Source of the DNA: Sthenelais limicola
Taxonomy: Eukaryota; Annelida; Polychaeta; Phyllodocida; Sigalionidae
Assembly (NCBI GenBank): GCA_942159475.1
Contig: OW804096.1
Location: 101,654,194-101,718,193, forward strand
Length of the DNA: 64,000 bases
Reading direction: 5' to 3'
Below the pieces are notes generated by a model. The model made no database searches, was not told the DNA's origin, and saw only the letters and a list, made by a program, of their open reading frames with translations. Both the position numbers and the translations under genes were made by a program. Below are positions 46,240 through 60,000 of the stretch, piece after piece (position 1 is the stretch's first letter; each line of letters begins with the position of its first letter).

Positions 46240-46850
46240 AACGAACCAATGATTTTACACACTAATCCTTGCATATGAGGTTGAAAACATGGTTAGATTA
46301 AACGTTCAGACATTTATATTCAGTTGCTGGTGTCATAATATTATAAATTTGTATTCTTATTATCGTTGCTATAAGCGATCGGCACGCTAAGCCTGACAAG
46401 GCCCCTTGTGTACATGACCAGAAAATGAGCATGGCACCAGAAGCATGGCTTCCTGCGGATCGTGATATTTCCACCAAAGGAATATCGCCACACGTTAATA
46501 TGTTCATAAACTATTGTTGGGATATTATTTGAAGTCGACATGACTGATTTACGCAGATTATACGGATATTATAGTGTCAGCGACCAGAAACAGATCGGAA
46601 ACAAACATGGCGCAGCATGTGCGATCGGTGAAATCGTAATAAAAACGTTGGTTAGATTTAATTCGACAAGCTTACTTAGACGTTCATATATTTATTTTCA
46701 GCCGATGGTTAATAATTACACATTCTGTCGAACTAACATCAACAGGCTTTCTGAGCGCTTTGAATGATTTTACACAATAATCCTGGCATATGAGGTTGAA
46801 AACAAGGTTAGATTAAACGTTCAAGCATTTATATTCAGTCGTTGGTTAAT
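46240..46850. repeat. about 90-bp direct repeat (46240-46330 and 46755-46845)
   Basis: The segments containing 'gcatatgaggttgaaaaca' and 'ggttagattaaacgttca' recur about 515 bp apart with roughly 85-90% identity. A third partial echo ('ggttagatttaattcgac') lies near 46650. Confidence 0.7.
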
Positions 46851-47436
46851 CATTACACAGCTAATCGCAAGCAGCAGAACCTTACAAAAACAGTGATGAA
46901 ATCAACTGCGTAATTCTGTTAGAAAATGAACAAATATGGTTGAAATCGCTAGAAATCTGCTAATATATAGGCTAGTATCACTCAATATAAACTCTTATGA
47001 GCCTCGTTGAATGATATGTCATGTTGATTTGACTATAATGTCTGGAAAGCTGTTTGGTCAGCAAGGATATATTATTATTCGGGAACTAGTTCTATAGGCC
47101 CCGGGACGAAATAAAGAAACCAATAAATACTTTATCCTACCTACTTATCCTGGATAAATTTAACCAAATGAACCAACGAATAGTCGCAATTATAAGCCTT
47201 TCCCTATCTAATTTTAATTAAATCAACATATTTACATTACCCCACTCAATCAAATGAACCCCACTAATACTCTACCCTACATATTCTATAGATAATACTG
47301 AACAATTTAATAATTTATACCCAAATTATTCCTGAATACTATACATTCAAAAAATTCAAAAATTAGTTATAATTGCTTATAATTGCGACTACACCCCAGA
47401 ATCATCTTTCTGACACATCAGAAGATTGTCACTTGT

Positions 47437-47511
47437 TTACTTGAACACTGACTTTTTCAACTTGACAACTGACTTTTTCAACTTGACAACTGACTTTTTC
47501 AACTTGACGAG
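47437..47511. repeat. second array of the 21-bp ACTTGAC minisatellite
   Basis: Three to four units of ACTTGACAACTGACTTTTTCA, the same family as 45672-45871, 1.6 kb away. Confidence 0.85.
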
Positions 47512-48412
47512 AGGCGACCAAAAAACGCCTTGAGAAAGGCGGTGCGCAGCAGGCATATTTCGAATCCTTCTGTCGCCCCGGGCCTTTACAGCCATGGCTC
47601 AATACGTTACACATCTCAACCTGGCCGCGTCGTTTTCCTAGTAAACATACCGATAGCCGACAACCTTACGCAGAAATCGCAACGATATGATGTTCTCTGC
47701 AAGTTCTGTCCGAAGAAATAATCAATCTAGGCTGTAAAATAGATTTTCGATATTTCTATACTAATCCTATGGGGATGCGTTGGCACGTTTGTGCCACCAC
47801 GTTGGAGCCCTAAGGGAACCACTGTGCCAACTGCACCCGTTCCTGAAACTCACGTTTACGCTGATAAACGTAACCGGCAAATGGGATATATTCGAAATGG
47901 ATAGCTTGTTGACAACATGTATTTAAAGGGCGGGTAGCGTAGATGTACACAGTACGTCTACGGTATTTAATACTAAATCAAATGCATATTGTAGGTAGGA
48001 GGGACAGAGCGAGCTAGGGTGGGTGGATGGGTTGTATTTCCGATTCAAAACAACCAAACAAAAGCAATACCGAAACGGTAGTAGTAGTACACTAAAGCAT
48101 GTACACAAATAAATCACCCTGAAGGGCCTAAAGCGGTTTGATACTTCTGGATGCGCGATTTTTTAAGACTCGACGCCTTACTTTTTCTATCACACCCACC
48201 AACCGCAGATTTGCGGTGTGTTTACACCTGTAACTGTTACTTGTTATTCCTTCTGACGAAGTTTGAATCACATGTGTCTGACATATATCAACAGATGCAG
48301 ACATATATGTTTCCCACAAGTTGAAGTGACAAAAATTGTTTTTATCAAGTTTTCATGAAATGGGAGAGATTTGATTGCCACAAGGTCCTTATTTTTCATT
48401 TCTAGTGAAAAG

Positions 48413-51400
48413 ATGTTTCGCTCCGGTTTACTACTTTTGACGTGCCCCGTCACTCAACTTTTGAGTCGTCTTGGAGCAATCCTCAAAACAGCTTCGAGTC
48501 AAGTAAACAACACCCTATATATCCACATTGCCCCTGAATTATCTGGTGGAGTCAAGCACGTCCAGGTCAATTCCGACGTTAAACGTCTTGTGCACGGTGT
48601 TTATAACCAAGCTGCTGTCATAGCCCATAAGAAAGATGTTCGATTTTTGCTTGGAAATATCACAAACGATCATTCAACAGACTTCCCTTGGTATCCCCTC
48701 TGCAGAGGTTATGAAGTCATCCTAGCCGAGAATCATCCTGGTATTGACCGAGAATCATTACTGAAGTATGCAGCTCAGAACATGCCAGTTGAAAATAATG
48801 TTGAATTCAAGTTGTTGGAAACACAGGCAGAACAAACTTTAGATGGGGCAGCTAATAAAGTGGATGTATCATTATGTGATGAGAGTGGATGTAAGACCTA
48901 CGATCATGTGGTGCTAGGTGGAACTTTCGATAGATTACACGCCGGGCATCAGATACTCCTTAGTGAAGCTTTGTTATCAACCAACAAATCTCTCACTGTG
49001 GGAGTGACCGAAGCCAGCATGAACGTCAGTAAGTGTGAAGGATGAATATTAATATTATTTACTTTCCTATTCATGGTAATATTTATATCTACCTGGCCGC
49101 TCTATTTAATATAGACTAAAACTATTTGTTATCCATTTGTGTGATCTATGAGGCATATATATAGTCCTGGATCAAGTGAAACAATTCAAAGAAATATATA
49201 CCATGAATTAAATTAATTCATTTGGATTGTACTGCTAGGATATATTATTGGTATAAGTCTTTTCTCATAGCATTGTACCTCATACAGATTTTTGTGATCC
49301 GAAATTAAATGTTGAATTGAATTTGCACTGATAGTCAAGAAAGAAGTATTTGCCTCAGCGTTTTAAATCTGCATCGTGATTGCACATAAATGACCCAATC
49401 TATACTTTTAATATATTTTAGGAAAAACTCTCTGTGAAATGATCCAACCTACTGCTGATCGTATAAATGGAGTTACCGAGTTCTTAAACGATGTGAAGCC
49501 AGGCCTGGAATATAAAGTTGTCCCTATTGTGGATCCTTTTGGCCCATCAATAGTGGATCCAGATCTCCAGTGTATAGTCGTTAGTCGTGAGACACATAAA
49601 GGGGGCATGGCGGTTAACAAGAAGCGAACTGAGAGGGTATGTATAATACATGGAATTTCACTGCTTTTTAGATACTTGTCCTTCCACTTTAGACCTCACG
49701 CTATTAGTTGATATATATCTGCCCTGGGAGATGTATCATTAGTATATGCCTCCCTGATCTGACGGCTGACCTGACTGCTGATTTGGATTGTACTGCTAGG
49801 ATATATTATTGGTATAAGTCTTTTTTTTTCAAGAGAGCAACGACACAACATTATTATTTGTATATTAAATAGATATATTATTATATATTACACAAACATG
49901 AAGTATATATATAATACGAGCAATACACAGTGGTCCTTCTCCAGTCGTCGCTACCATGCTAATGACGTCATACCCACATGACGTCACGCTGGATCCCATC
50001 CAACTTAGAAACCTCTTGGATACATGGAGATGTATCTATGAGGGTGCACTTGTTGACAACTGACTGTTGTCCATCCTGACCACTAACCATTGGATGGTTT
50101 GTGGTGATGACTGTTGTTTTTCCCTGTAGCTGGATACAGAATACATGTATTACTTCAGTAAACATGTAGACTGTCTCCACCTCAGGGGGTTAATGGAAAA
50201 AAAACACTTCCACTATTTTTCATAGTGTTTGGCACAGCATGGTTTCAGGTATGGTGACCCTCATCAGGCAAAAAGACTACTTGCCCCAGGTACTGATAAT
50301 TGTAGGTTTTCTGGTCCACAAAGGGGGACAGGAACCTTAGACAAAGAGGCCATAGGAGGATATCCTAGGATTTCTCTGTAAGGGTTTGGAGATTGGGCCC
50401 CAAAATAAGAGTCTCCAGTTGGAACAGTGTTTTTGGAGGAACATTGGCCCAAGCTGGGGTGGGGGGACTTGTCAGAAAATTTTCCGGACCATGAATGCCC
50501 ACGGTGGAGTGGAGTGATCCATGCCACCCTATATTTCCGCAGATCCTCTCCCTCCAAATGGCCCAAATGTGTGATAAAAAATTATTACGTGGCTAGTGGG
50601 CCAAAGGAGGGATCAGAGTCTGCGGTACATAGCAACGTTAGTTGAAGGTGTCCATGACATTGAGGCCCAGTGGAGAGCAAGTTTTCAACTGATGTATCCA
50701 TCAGTTCTCCAATCGATCCCGTTTGGAAAAAAAACAAAAAACATGAAGTATGTATATTCTGAAGTAAGACTCATATGTGAGGATGAATTGTAAATGAAAG
50801 GGGATATTTATATTTGTTTCTCGGTATGAAATTTTAATAATAAATGAGGTTTATGTTTTTTTATATTTGCAGGGCCTACGTACTTTGGATATAAGTGTTA
50901 TTGAAATGATAAAAGATGTACACCACGCCCCCGAAGAAGAATCAAAGTTGAGCTCATCATCAGGTCGTATGAGGTTGCTTGGAACTGCGCTTAAACCTCC
51001 CCTCAGACAAGTCAGATTTTTTTTAGTACAAATGTAGTATGAAATCTACGAATATTAGAATCAGAAAATTCTTCCTTGGGGCATTTGCTAAAATATTTGA
51101 AATTGGGTTATATTCCTGAACAGTCATTTGGTGAAAAGTTAAATTTGTAAATTGTAATTTTTTTTGCAAAACGATTTTATTTCTGAACTTAGAAAACATT
51201 CGAGCTCAATTGAAACAATAATTGAATGATATAAAAAACATAAGTAGTATCTCCTTTTCTTCTTGGTAACTGTACAGCGATGTTAATATTTTTTTTTTTT
51301 ACTTTTTTTCCAAATCAAAACCTGCCCTTGGCCTCTGCAATGCTCAAACAATTTTTATTTCCGTTTTATCTTTTGTCTTCTAACCTGGGTTTCCCCATAT

Positions 51401-54400
51401 ACGCACATAACATATAAAATATAGATAGATTAACCTATTTCTTATCTGGAATCATAAATCACTCGTACTTATGCACTAAGAAACCAAATATTACTGAACC
51501 ATGTATTATCCCTCTTTCCCTACCTAATCCTTGAGGTAACTTGTCACACAAAAATAAACCTGATCAGTAGTGATTTATTATATGTAACTGTTACAGAATC
51601 CATAAGGGATAGGCCTATTTCTTGATTTAAATTATTACATCATGATCAAACATCTCTTTTGATACTAGAATGTAAACTTTATATACTTTTCTCTTAAGGA
51701 TATGAACACTGCAGATATCAATCCCTTTTACTATATCAATTAAACCATATCAGCCAATCCCTATGCAGGATCTGGGTTCCCATTCCAAGAGAATAATGGT
51801 TCACTGTTCTCCTTTTCCAGTTTTTGGAATTCCTCTTTGACTGTCACTAGTTTCCTGCAGTGATGCCAGTCTTCCATGAATTAATGAATATCCATAATGT
51901 CCATGCTTCCAAAACAATTCAGAATCTCCATAACATTTTTACATTTTTTTCTCCATTAAACCCCATTTTGTCACTACAATTACGGTATATCATAATACAT
52001 AAGTTCTTCAGCATTGCTGAGTGTCTACCCAGCTCAAGTAGCACCAGAAACAGGGAGCATGTGCCGCTGCCTTGGGCCACCCTGTCCCCGTCAGTGGTGC
52101 GGTATAGTGAGCAGGCCTTCTTCCACTAAAGACCGGGTGTTTCCAGGGGTCAAATTCCATCCTGTTTCTCTAATGGATGTATCAGACCGGGTGCAGGCCG
52201 CTGGGACAGTAGCGGTGCTCAGTACACCCCTCTCCGTCACCATGGTACAGCAGGGAGGTGGACCCGGGATGGATCCAACACTCACTAAGGCACTCTAGAT
52301 CTAGACACATAATGAAGCCCTTAGCATTGACACTTTCGAAATGTGTTTTCTACCCTTTGGTCCCGATTTTGTTATTTCAGATGTTAGTGCCAAATATGGT
52401 TGTAAGCACTGATATTATATAGTACCCCTTCCCCCCAAAAATCTCATATCGTCTCCAAAGGTGTTCCATAAATTTGGTTGACCTTGACTGGCATCCCTGT
52501 TCCTGGTTGTATAAATCTCTTTCGTGTCACTCACCCCCTTGCCTTGTAGGAGGGTCATGACATTGGGGGTGGATTTTTTGTCACTTTCTTCCAGTCTATG
52601 GCCTTGTAGGGTGTTCAAATGGGGCATGTCCTTCTTCTCCAGCTTTTCGAATTCCTCTTTGACTGTCACTAGTTTCCTGGTTATCTGGATCAACTCACCC
52701 CCTTGTCTTGTAGGAAGGTCATGACCTTGGGTGTGCCTTTTTAATTGCAATGGGCAGTTAAGTGTGTTTAAATACAATTAGTCCATTACAATTATTAATT
52801 ACAGATATTTTTCCTCATCATGAGCACCACTTTCGTCTGATGGCAGTAGGGCTAGTGTCGTCATGGTTGGTTGGCCAGCAGTGGTGGCGGTGGTGTGGTG
52901 TGAGAGAGCGTGTAGGTGTGGTGTAAAAATCTGTCGTTATTGTGTTGTAGTCTGTCGAAATGGGTGTGTATGGTGTTTATTTTGGTGGTGACATCATTGT
53001 TGTGATCGTGGATATGTTGATGTACCTTGTCATGTTGATGTACCTTGTCATTAGAGTCGATGATTTGTGAGACTTTACTGTCTAGAGATTTCGTGTAATT
53101 TGCAATATTTGATGCAATCTGTTGAATCAGGTTATTTTGTGCCTCCATTTGTGCTTGGAAGGCTTGTATCAGCGATTTGTCCTCAGAATCGTGCCTAGTG
53201 ATGTATATGTAGCCCATTGCAATTCTATATGACGTTAGTCATAGCCGTGCATCTTGTTTTCCACTTACTTCCACTCCATGGCCTTGTAGGGTGATCTCAT
53301 TGGGCATGCCACTTTTTTCACCTTCCAGCTCATCACCTTGTTGGAAGTTCTCATTAGACATGACAGCTTCCTCACTTTCTTCCAGCTGCTCTTTGGATCA
53401 GCTGGGCAAAAGACTCCCTCTGCCTTTCATAGCGTGCTTGGTTCTCCTCTGCCATCTTTTTAACCAAAGATTGTAGGTCGAGTACATCTTCCATTGTCTC
53501 TGATTTTTCTTCTGTTTTTTTCACAATTATTTAGTCAATTTTACACACCAAAGACGTGTTGATAGGTCTCTTAATTCCTCTTAATTCCTCTTCTCTACTG
53601 AATCACTTTCTTTCAAGTAATGTTTTTGTTTAGATAAGTCTAGAATCCAAAGCCAATGTGGCAGTATATATAAAGTGACTGAAGGTAAATGCCAATCTTC
53701 AACAGGTGGCACCACACACTGCTAGGGTAAATGCCAAGCTTAAAAGCAGGTGGCGCCACTCCTACATGCTGCTATATGAAGGGAGAGAATGTACGAACAG
53801 CTTTTTGACACCCAAACAACTTATCATCATGAATCACTTAATTTCCACAATGTCTTCATGTATTATGTACACAACAAAGTCTAGTCCAAGTGTATTCAAG
53901 TGAAAAAGACAGTCCTCCACTGCTTTAGAGCACAGCTACCTTTGAGCGATAATGCCAGCTTTTGGAGAATTGTTGATGATACTATATATTGTCCAATCGG
54001 CGGGAAAAATAAACTCCTGATTTCTCTTGAAAACCTTAGTCTCACACTAACAGCCTTTCAAATTATGTGTCCTTGGGTACTTATTAAAGTCCAGTAAGGT
54101 TTTATGAATCCAATTCTGCTGTAATCCTGAAAAAAAGGAACAATAAACATGAGCTAGGCTCAAAAGCGTGTATCTTTCTTTCAAGCACTGTACGAAGTCT
54201 GTAAATTGTAATTTTTCTGGCAGATTTGAAATTTGATTAGTTTTCAGAAAATTCTCCTCAGGACATTGTCTAAAAAGTTTGAAAATTGTAAAATGGTTAT
54301 TTCAGAACATTCATTTCACAACAATGTTCCTTCCGTCATTTCCTGGGAAAAATTGCAGTTAGGTACCTTAATTTGAAATTGGGTTAGTTTTCAGAAAGTT

Positions 54401-56680
54401 CTTCTTGGGTCATTTTCTGATGAGTTTAAGGGGGCTGGGCACAATTCCACGCTGGGGCATAGTGCACGATTTGTTGGTCGGAATTTGCCGTTATACGGTC
54501 GTCATATTCTCTCTTTTGCAACATATTGTATGGTTTAATTCCCAAGCTAAATCTTGTGCTACTTTTTTGTTGACAAATCAACAACCGCCTAAGGTCATTT
54601 ATAAATGGCATTTTCGAATTCAGGGTACTTGAAACTATCACTGGAGCAATTTTGGCGAAGATCTAATGACTTTTCGAAATTGTGTCCAGCCTCCTTAAAA
54701 CTTTTAAAGTTGGGTATCTTTCCAGAAAATTATTGCTTGAGTCATTTTCGGGACAAAGTCTCTTGGGTCATCTGCGAATTTTGCAATAGATAAATTTTCA
54801 GATAATTCTTTCTTGGGTCATTTTCTCTAACAGTTTTACTATCATGTTACCGAAGATTGGCTGTATAAGAATGTATAAGAATCCCTGGGATAAAAAAAAT
54901 CTCCACATTTCTTCCCTGGGTCATGTTCTCAAAAGTTTGAAATGGGAAAAGTTTAAAAAGTTTTCATAAAATTCTTCCTTTCAGAACAATTATTAAAATT
55001 TCAATATTTCTTCTTCAGAGAATATTTATTTCATGTTCTAGGCCAACTCCTTCCCATATATAATTGGATTGACAGGAGGCATAGCAAGTGGAAAGTCTTC
55101 GATATGTAAACGCATTGCGACCCTTGGTGCTGCCATTATAGACTGTGATAAGTTAGGTGAGTAATCTCTTGTTCTGTTTTACAAGTTCATTTATACCATA
55201 AATATTATAACCCTGCCTATAAGCTCTCTTTGCAAATGTAGATAGAGGTTAACATTTTTATATCAATATCCTTTTTTGACATTTTCTAAATTTGAATATC
55301 CCTATCCCATTTATATTATTATTTGTACAAATGGTGTTTTACCAGTAAATGCATGCAAACTAAAACATAGAAACCAATGAATATCTTTTCGTTCTAATTA
55401 TTCCCTCAGGACATAGAGCATATGTTAAAGGAACCCAAACCCTCCAAAAGTTAGTGGAAATATTTGGTACAACTATGTTAAACGATGACGGCGAAATCAA
55501 CCGTAGGGCGCTTGGTGCTATAGTATTTTCTGATCCTGTGAGTAATGTACCGTTCTTAAAATGTAATTATTAAATAGATATTTTTTTAAGAGAGCAACGA
55601 CGCAACATCGTTTTGTATATTAAATAGATATATTATTCATGGTAATAATTGCAAATACCGTATGCTGTTTCTCGCATTTATTATCCTTATGATCTGATAT
55701 ACCTACTTTCTATGTTTGATAGTCTGAAGCCTCTCTTTTATATATTAAGGAACAAATGAATAAGTTGAATGGAATCGTCTGGCCGGCAATTAAGTCATTG
55801 GCAGAAGAAGAGATTGCCTCCCATGGAGCTAATGGTACGGGGATAGTATTCATGCATAGACCAATGTTGTTCAACCATGTCCTTGGTCTGTTCTTATAGA
55901 AATAGCTTTTATACTGTGGTTCCTTACAATGAGTTATCAAATTATGTATATGGTCCAGTTGACATGAGCATTAGAGCCGTTTAAACTTACCGGTCGATTA
56001 ATTCGGATTTTATCGTTTATAGGCACTAAGGTTATTGTGCTCGACGCGGCCGTTTTACTAGAAGCAGACTGGCAAGAATTAGTGAATGAAATATGGCTGG
56101 CTATTATACCAAAGGAGGAGGTATTTCTTACTCATTTATTTTTATTATATTATCTGAACCTTCCCCCCCCCCCCACCACCACCACCAATCGCTTGATCAA
56201 ACCCTAACTCGATATTCACAATGAACTACCTTAAAATATGACTTTCAGATGCTCTTGGATTTTATGGTTAAGAATTGACGTCCCAAGCCCAAGTCTGCAG
56301 ACTGTCAACTTTAACCTTTTATATACATTACATTTTTAGGCCGCAAAACGCATTATAGAACGAAATAATCTCAGCGAGGAGGAAGCTCTGAAACGAATTA
56401 ATTCACAGACCTCCAATGTCGAGAAAATTCCCCTGGCTAATGTTGTATTTTCCACACAATGGGACTACTCCGTTACACAAGGACAGGTACGGTATATGTA
56501 CTTGTATTGTTTTACTGACGTTTCTTGATGGAGACTCATCTTTATGCCAAAAAGGCTTGGGAATCATGTGCCAACACTAAAAGCCATGCAAACATGTATG
56601 TAAAGATTCTATTGTTTACTGTCTTGCAGGTTGAGAGGGCGTGGAGACTTCTTAGGAACAGACTTCCCCAAGATCAATGA
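48413..56680 (+). CDS. COASY: bifunctional coenzyme A synthase (PPAT + dephospho-CoA kinase)
   Basis: COASY catalyses the last two steps of CoA synthesis: adenylylation of 4'-phosphopantetheine, then phosphorylation of dephospho-CoA. It acts at or in mitochondria and cytosol. Exons: 48413-49028, 49422-49636, 50873-51010, 55042-55156, 55410-55537, 55750-55834, 56023-56120, 56340-56486, 56630-56680, giving 1593 nt and 530 residues (human about 564). The N-terminal region is about 1-165 and opens MFRSGLLLLT like the animal enzyme. The PPAT nucleotidyltransferase motif GGTFDRLHAGH is at 169-179. Kinase Walker A GGIASGKS is at 335-342 and DAAVLLEA at 440-447. It ends after RLPQDQ. The start at 48413 was chosen by similarity. 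An in-frame ATG at 48371 would add 14 residues, but that stretch includes a pyrimidine tract and AG (48404-48405) that look like an acceptor of a 5' UTR intron. Intron 3 (51011-55041) holds degenerate repeats. All phases fit and no damage is seen. Confidence 0.97.
49222..49823. repeat. about 42-bp direct repeat in COASY introns 1 and 2
   Basis: 'atttggattgtactgctag' and the following 'gatatattattggtataag' occur at about 49222-49262 and 49781-49822, on either side of exon 2. A second word, 'agagcaacgac-caacat' plus 'gtatattaaatagatatatt', is shared by about 49835-49880 and 55590-55635. Confidence 0.65.
52415..53493 (-). pseudogene. decayed gag-like or coiled-coil ORF in COASY intron 3
   Basis: The minus strand from 53493 reads MEDVLDLQSLVKKMAEENQA and then an Arg/Gln-rich stretch to a stop. 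Further frames (53217-52861 with HDHNNDVTTKIN, 52777-52415 with VTVKEEFEKLEKKD) are hydrophilic and heptad-like. The block 'gaattcctctttgactgtcactagtttcctg' occurs twice (about 51828 and 52650), and 'ccttgtagg' phrases recur. A short acidic coiled-coil N-terminus like this is common in Ty3/gypsy Gag, but no zinc knuckle or protease is visible. Assignment is weak. Confidence 0.3.
54190..55000. repeat. degenerate repeat of 'ttcagaaaattcttcttgggtcattttct'
   Basis: The phrase recurs at about 54240, 54390, 54730, 54800, 54910 and 54970 with spacing of 60-150 bp, before COASY exon 4. It is probably an old tandem or satellite-like expansion. It contains no splice sites that fit COASY. Confidence 0.5.
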
Positions 56681-56755
56681 TACCCCTATGCTTAACCGGG
56701 CCTGGCATTCTTCAATCATTGGGCATCGAGAAAACGATTAATTTGACTCAATTGG

Positions 56756-56818
56756 TTTATTATCCAAATCTCATGGATTTCCGCTTAGAGTGGCAGTATT
56801 TTTATTCACATGAATAAA
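56756..56818. terminator. candidate poly(A) signals of COASY (+) and ASNS (-), interleaved
   Basis: AATAAA on the plus strand at 56813-56818 lies 133 bases after the COASY stop. On the minus strand AATAAA reads at 56806-56801 and 56761-56756, about 250 and 295 bases after the ASNS stop. If these are used, the two 3' UTRs overlap by roughly 60-100 bases as sense/antisense. Other sites are possible. Confidence 0.5.
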
Positions 56819-57053
56819 CATCAAGATACCAAAATGTGATATAAATAATAGGAATGAAATTGATTATGACACATTTGTATAATACTAAAAGAGAACATAG
56901 TGTATTACAGAAACCCCATTCATCTGTTACCTTACAGGTAAACCTCATATAATAGACTAACTGGGTCATGTGTATTAGCATAAAGATAATTCTTATCCCG
57001 CTACATGCAATAATGGTTAAGTATAATGCTTCTCTATGAGAAAGTATAATTTA

Positions 57054-60000
57054 TTAGCTGCTCTTGTAGTGGCCCAGGGTTCTTGCTGAGGGATCTGTGG
57101 CTTCCATCCAGCGTGGCATCCAGTAGTATGGAATAAGACGCGCCTGCCCTGGGAATATTTCCTCAAACATCTGGCGGTACATGTAAGCCTCTTTCGATTT
57201 TGGTGGGTTGAAGGGAAACTGGTTCTGTGAATCTTCTAACATTTCGTCTGTCACCTTTGGAAATGAGACGTGGTGTGAATAAATTGGTCTTTATGCATTT
57301 AGTATATATTCTTTTTTTACTAAATATGTCTGTGAGGGGGAAATGTCTGCGTTTCTAAATAAATTAACAGGAAAATTTCTCGAAAAAAAGTAAAAGTAGG
57401 TTTGGAGCCTGAAAAAACTTCAGGGAGTAGAACCCACCTTTTGGGTATTAAACCTATTTGTCATACCTCTATAAGATACTTGATTGGCATACTGTTGAGA
57501 TGAGAAACCATCAATATAATTTATATTTTATGTATGTAATGACTCACCTTTTTCTCCGCGTGCTCCTGAAGGAGAGAAAACCAAGACTTTTTCTCAGATG
57601 ATACACCATCACTAAATGCCTCCTTTGGTCGCCAGAGGATATCACTTGGGATAGTATCTGTTCCGTCAAATGCTTTTCTGATGAGATATTTCTCTTTGCC
57701 TTCTCTTGGTTGTCTTGTTTCTGGTGGCAGGCTTAGGAAGTACGAGGTGAATTGGTGGTCTAAGAATGGCACTCGCAATTCCAAACTGTAAGACAAACAT
57801 AACATGTTAAACGATCTTGTGTTCTATTTATGGTCCAATCGGTGTGACAATGTGTATCAAAAGAATGATGTGTCTTCAGATTATTCAAGATATACATGTA
57901 TGGAAGAATGATATCGGATATTCACTTGGGCCCAGTTATTTGTCGTTGTAGTACTTTTTGTACTCATAGTGTGTGGTACTTGAACGCTGTTTCACTATTG
58001 TTCAATGCTTACCCATGTGCAGCAGTTGTTCTATCAGCTCGAAGGTTGTCATAAAGATAAAGGTCAGAGAGGAGTCTTTTACTTTCCTCGTGTCCCTCGG
58101 CTGCGGTCTTTGCTTTGTGGAAGTAGATATAACCCTGTGCAACCTCATCTGCTCCTTCACCGGAGAATATCACGATAGAGTCCGTCTTTTTGGAGATGTA
58201 TTTACTGATGAGATACATACCTAGCAAAAATATTGGAAATATTGTATATAATTAGTCAACCCATACCTCTAGAGTCAGATTTAATCATTTATTCACAACT
58301 TAATTGAAATCCTTATCACAATGTTCATGTTTTGGAATGTGAAGTAAATGTATAGAGAAAGCGATATACCCGTATATATACTGGCGAGTAATTTATGTGA
58401 CAATAAACCTTAATCATGTGCAAACATGAGTGGTTTATCCTTTTAATCCCAAATCATTCTGGTATATATGTATAACGTCAATGATTTTGATATGTTCTCT
58501 TACCGACTGATGCCCTGATTGTTGTAATGTCGTATGACTCTAAGTGTGAGATAAGGTCTTTTAAAATGCCAATGCCTTCCTCTGCGGTGAATGCTACTTC
58601 GTGATGCTCGGAACCAATATATGCAGCAACCTAATGGCATGTAAAATGTTGTATATTATATTTGATTTCATAATGAAAGATGCAATTAATGATGCACCTC
58701 CAGTCCGTTAAATGAAATATCTTGATAAATAAATACCTATATGCAAATTGATGGATATATGAAATGTACCAGTTATGATTGTTTGCTATGAGCCTGGAAT
58801 ATTCGGACCAATAAATCATGGGGATAATTCGATTTTGACTTGATATTATATTCACCTTCCTTGCGGCCATAACGTCTGGACTTCCTTCCATGCCTATAGA
58901 GAATGTCTGTATTGGGTAATCTAAACCTAACTCTTTGGAGTGCTTCACAACGAGAGCGGCGATTAAGCTGGAGTCAAGACCACCTGAAAAAATAAATAAG
59001 TTAAATTACACTTATTGTGTACCCAAAACCACACTTCCATCCACCCCCGACAAAACAAACTTTCTTTAATGCACCTGCCTATTGTGGTCATTTAAAATTG
59101 ATGCATTTTGTGTATATGTACAGTAAAGTGTAATATTTGCATAAATTGTTTACCTGAGAGCATGCATCCGACTCTCCTGTGCGACATCATTCTTTTTCTC
59201 ACGGCCTCTGTAATCAACTTTCTTATGTTGGCTGAAACATCTTCTTCTGGAAGGAAAAGTTGATACAAATGAGTCTTTGGAAAGTATGAATTAAATAGAC
59301 AAGAAGTTTACTTCATTGCCATCCAGAGTATTACCGTGAGGTTAATTTGGTTGTGGTGTCTTAGGCTATGTACTTGTATTGTATTGGAATCTTTTTCTCA
59401 TTTTCAATGCTTCCCACCACCCCACCCCCTGGCTGCCCCTCGGCCTCCCCTCCTATGCTTTTGTTTTGGTGTCTAATAATACACATGCCTCAGTGAGGCA
59501 TGTGTATGCAGGGGCGCTAGCGGCGGTATTGGGAGACACCATATTTCAGCGCTTTGTTTATATCTAGCGGCAATGGCCGTCGATTCGAATCTTCCCAGGA
59601 CGATGTATTGAGCTATACCTGACCCTAGCATCTTTTATGTACAGTATTGATGTATCAATTCCGTCCAAAATTGCGAGGAAAACGTCTTTAGATTGTCATC
59701 ATTGCAGGTAAAATATGCGGGGGAGCACGATCGTGTGGGCAAAGAGGGGGATAAATATCACATCTGTATATATATGCGTGATGACCGTAATGGCGGGTGT
59801 GACGTAATAGTGGGTAGTGATCCTGCTGATAGCAGCTTCTTTCAGACGCGGTTGTCACGGAAGAGTCCAGGGGGTGAGTGGCACCAGGGTAGGACTATCG
59901 TCACAACTTGATGGGAAGTCTTGGACTATTTACTTTCATAAATATAGATTGTTTTTGTAGGTTGACATTGCCCACCATCCCGCCCACCATACTCAAATGT

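Noticed and set aside
48371..48412. Upstream in-frame ATG of COASY giving a 14-residue extension
   Set aside because: The stretch contains a pyrimidine tract and AG that look like a splice acceptor, and animal COASY begins near FRSGLL.
59693..59911. 72-codon ORF in ASNS intron with weak resemblance to 63.2-63.6 kb
   Set aside because: The resemblance is limited to short words (agtggcacca, gcttctt); no family recognised.
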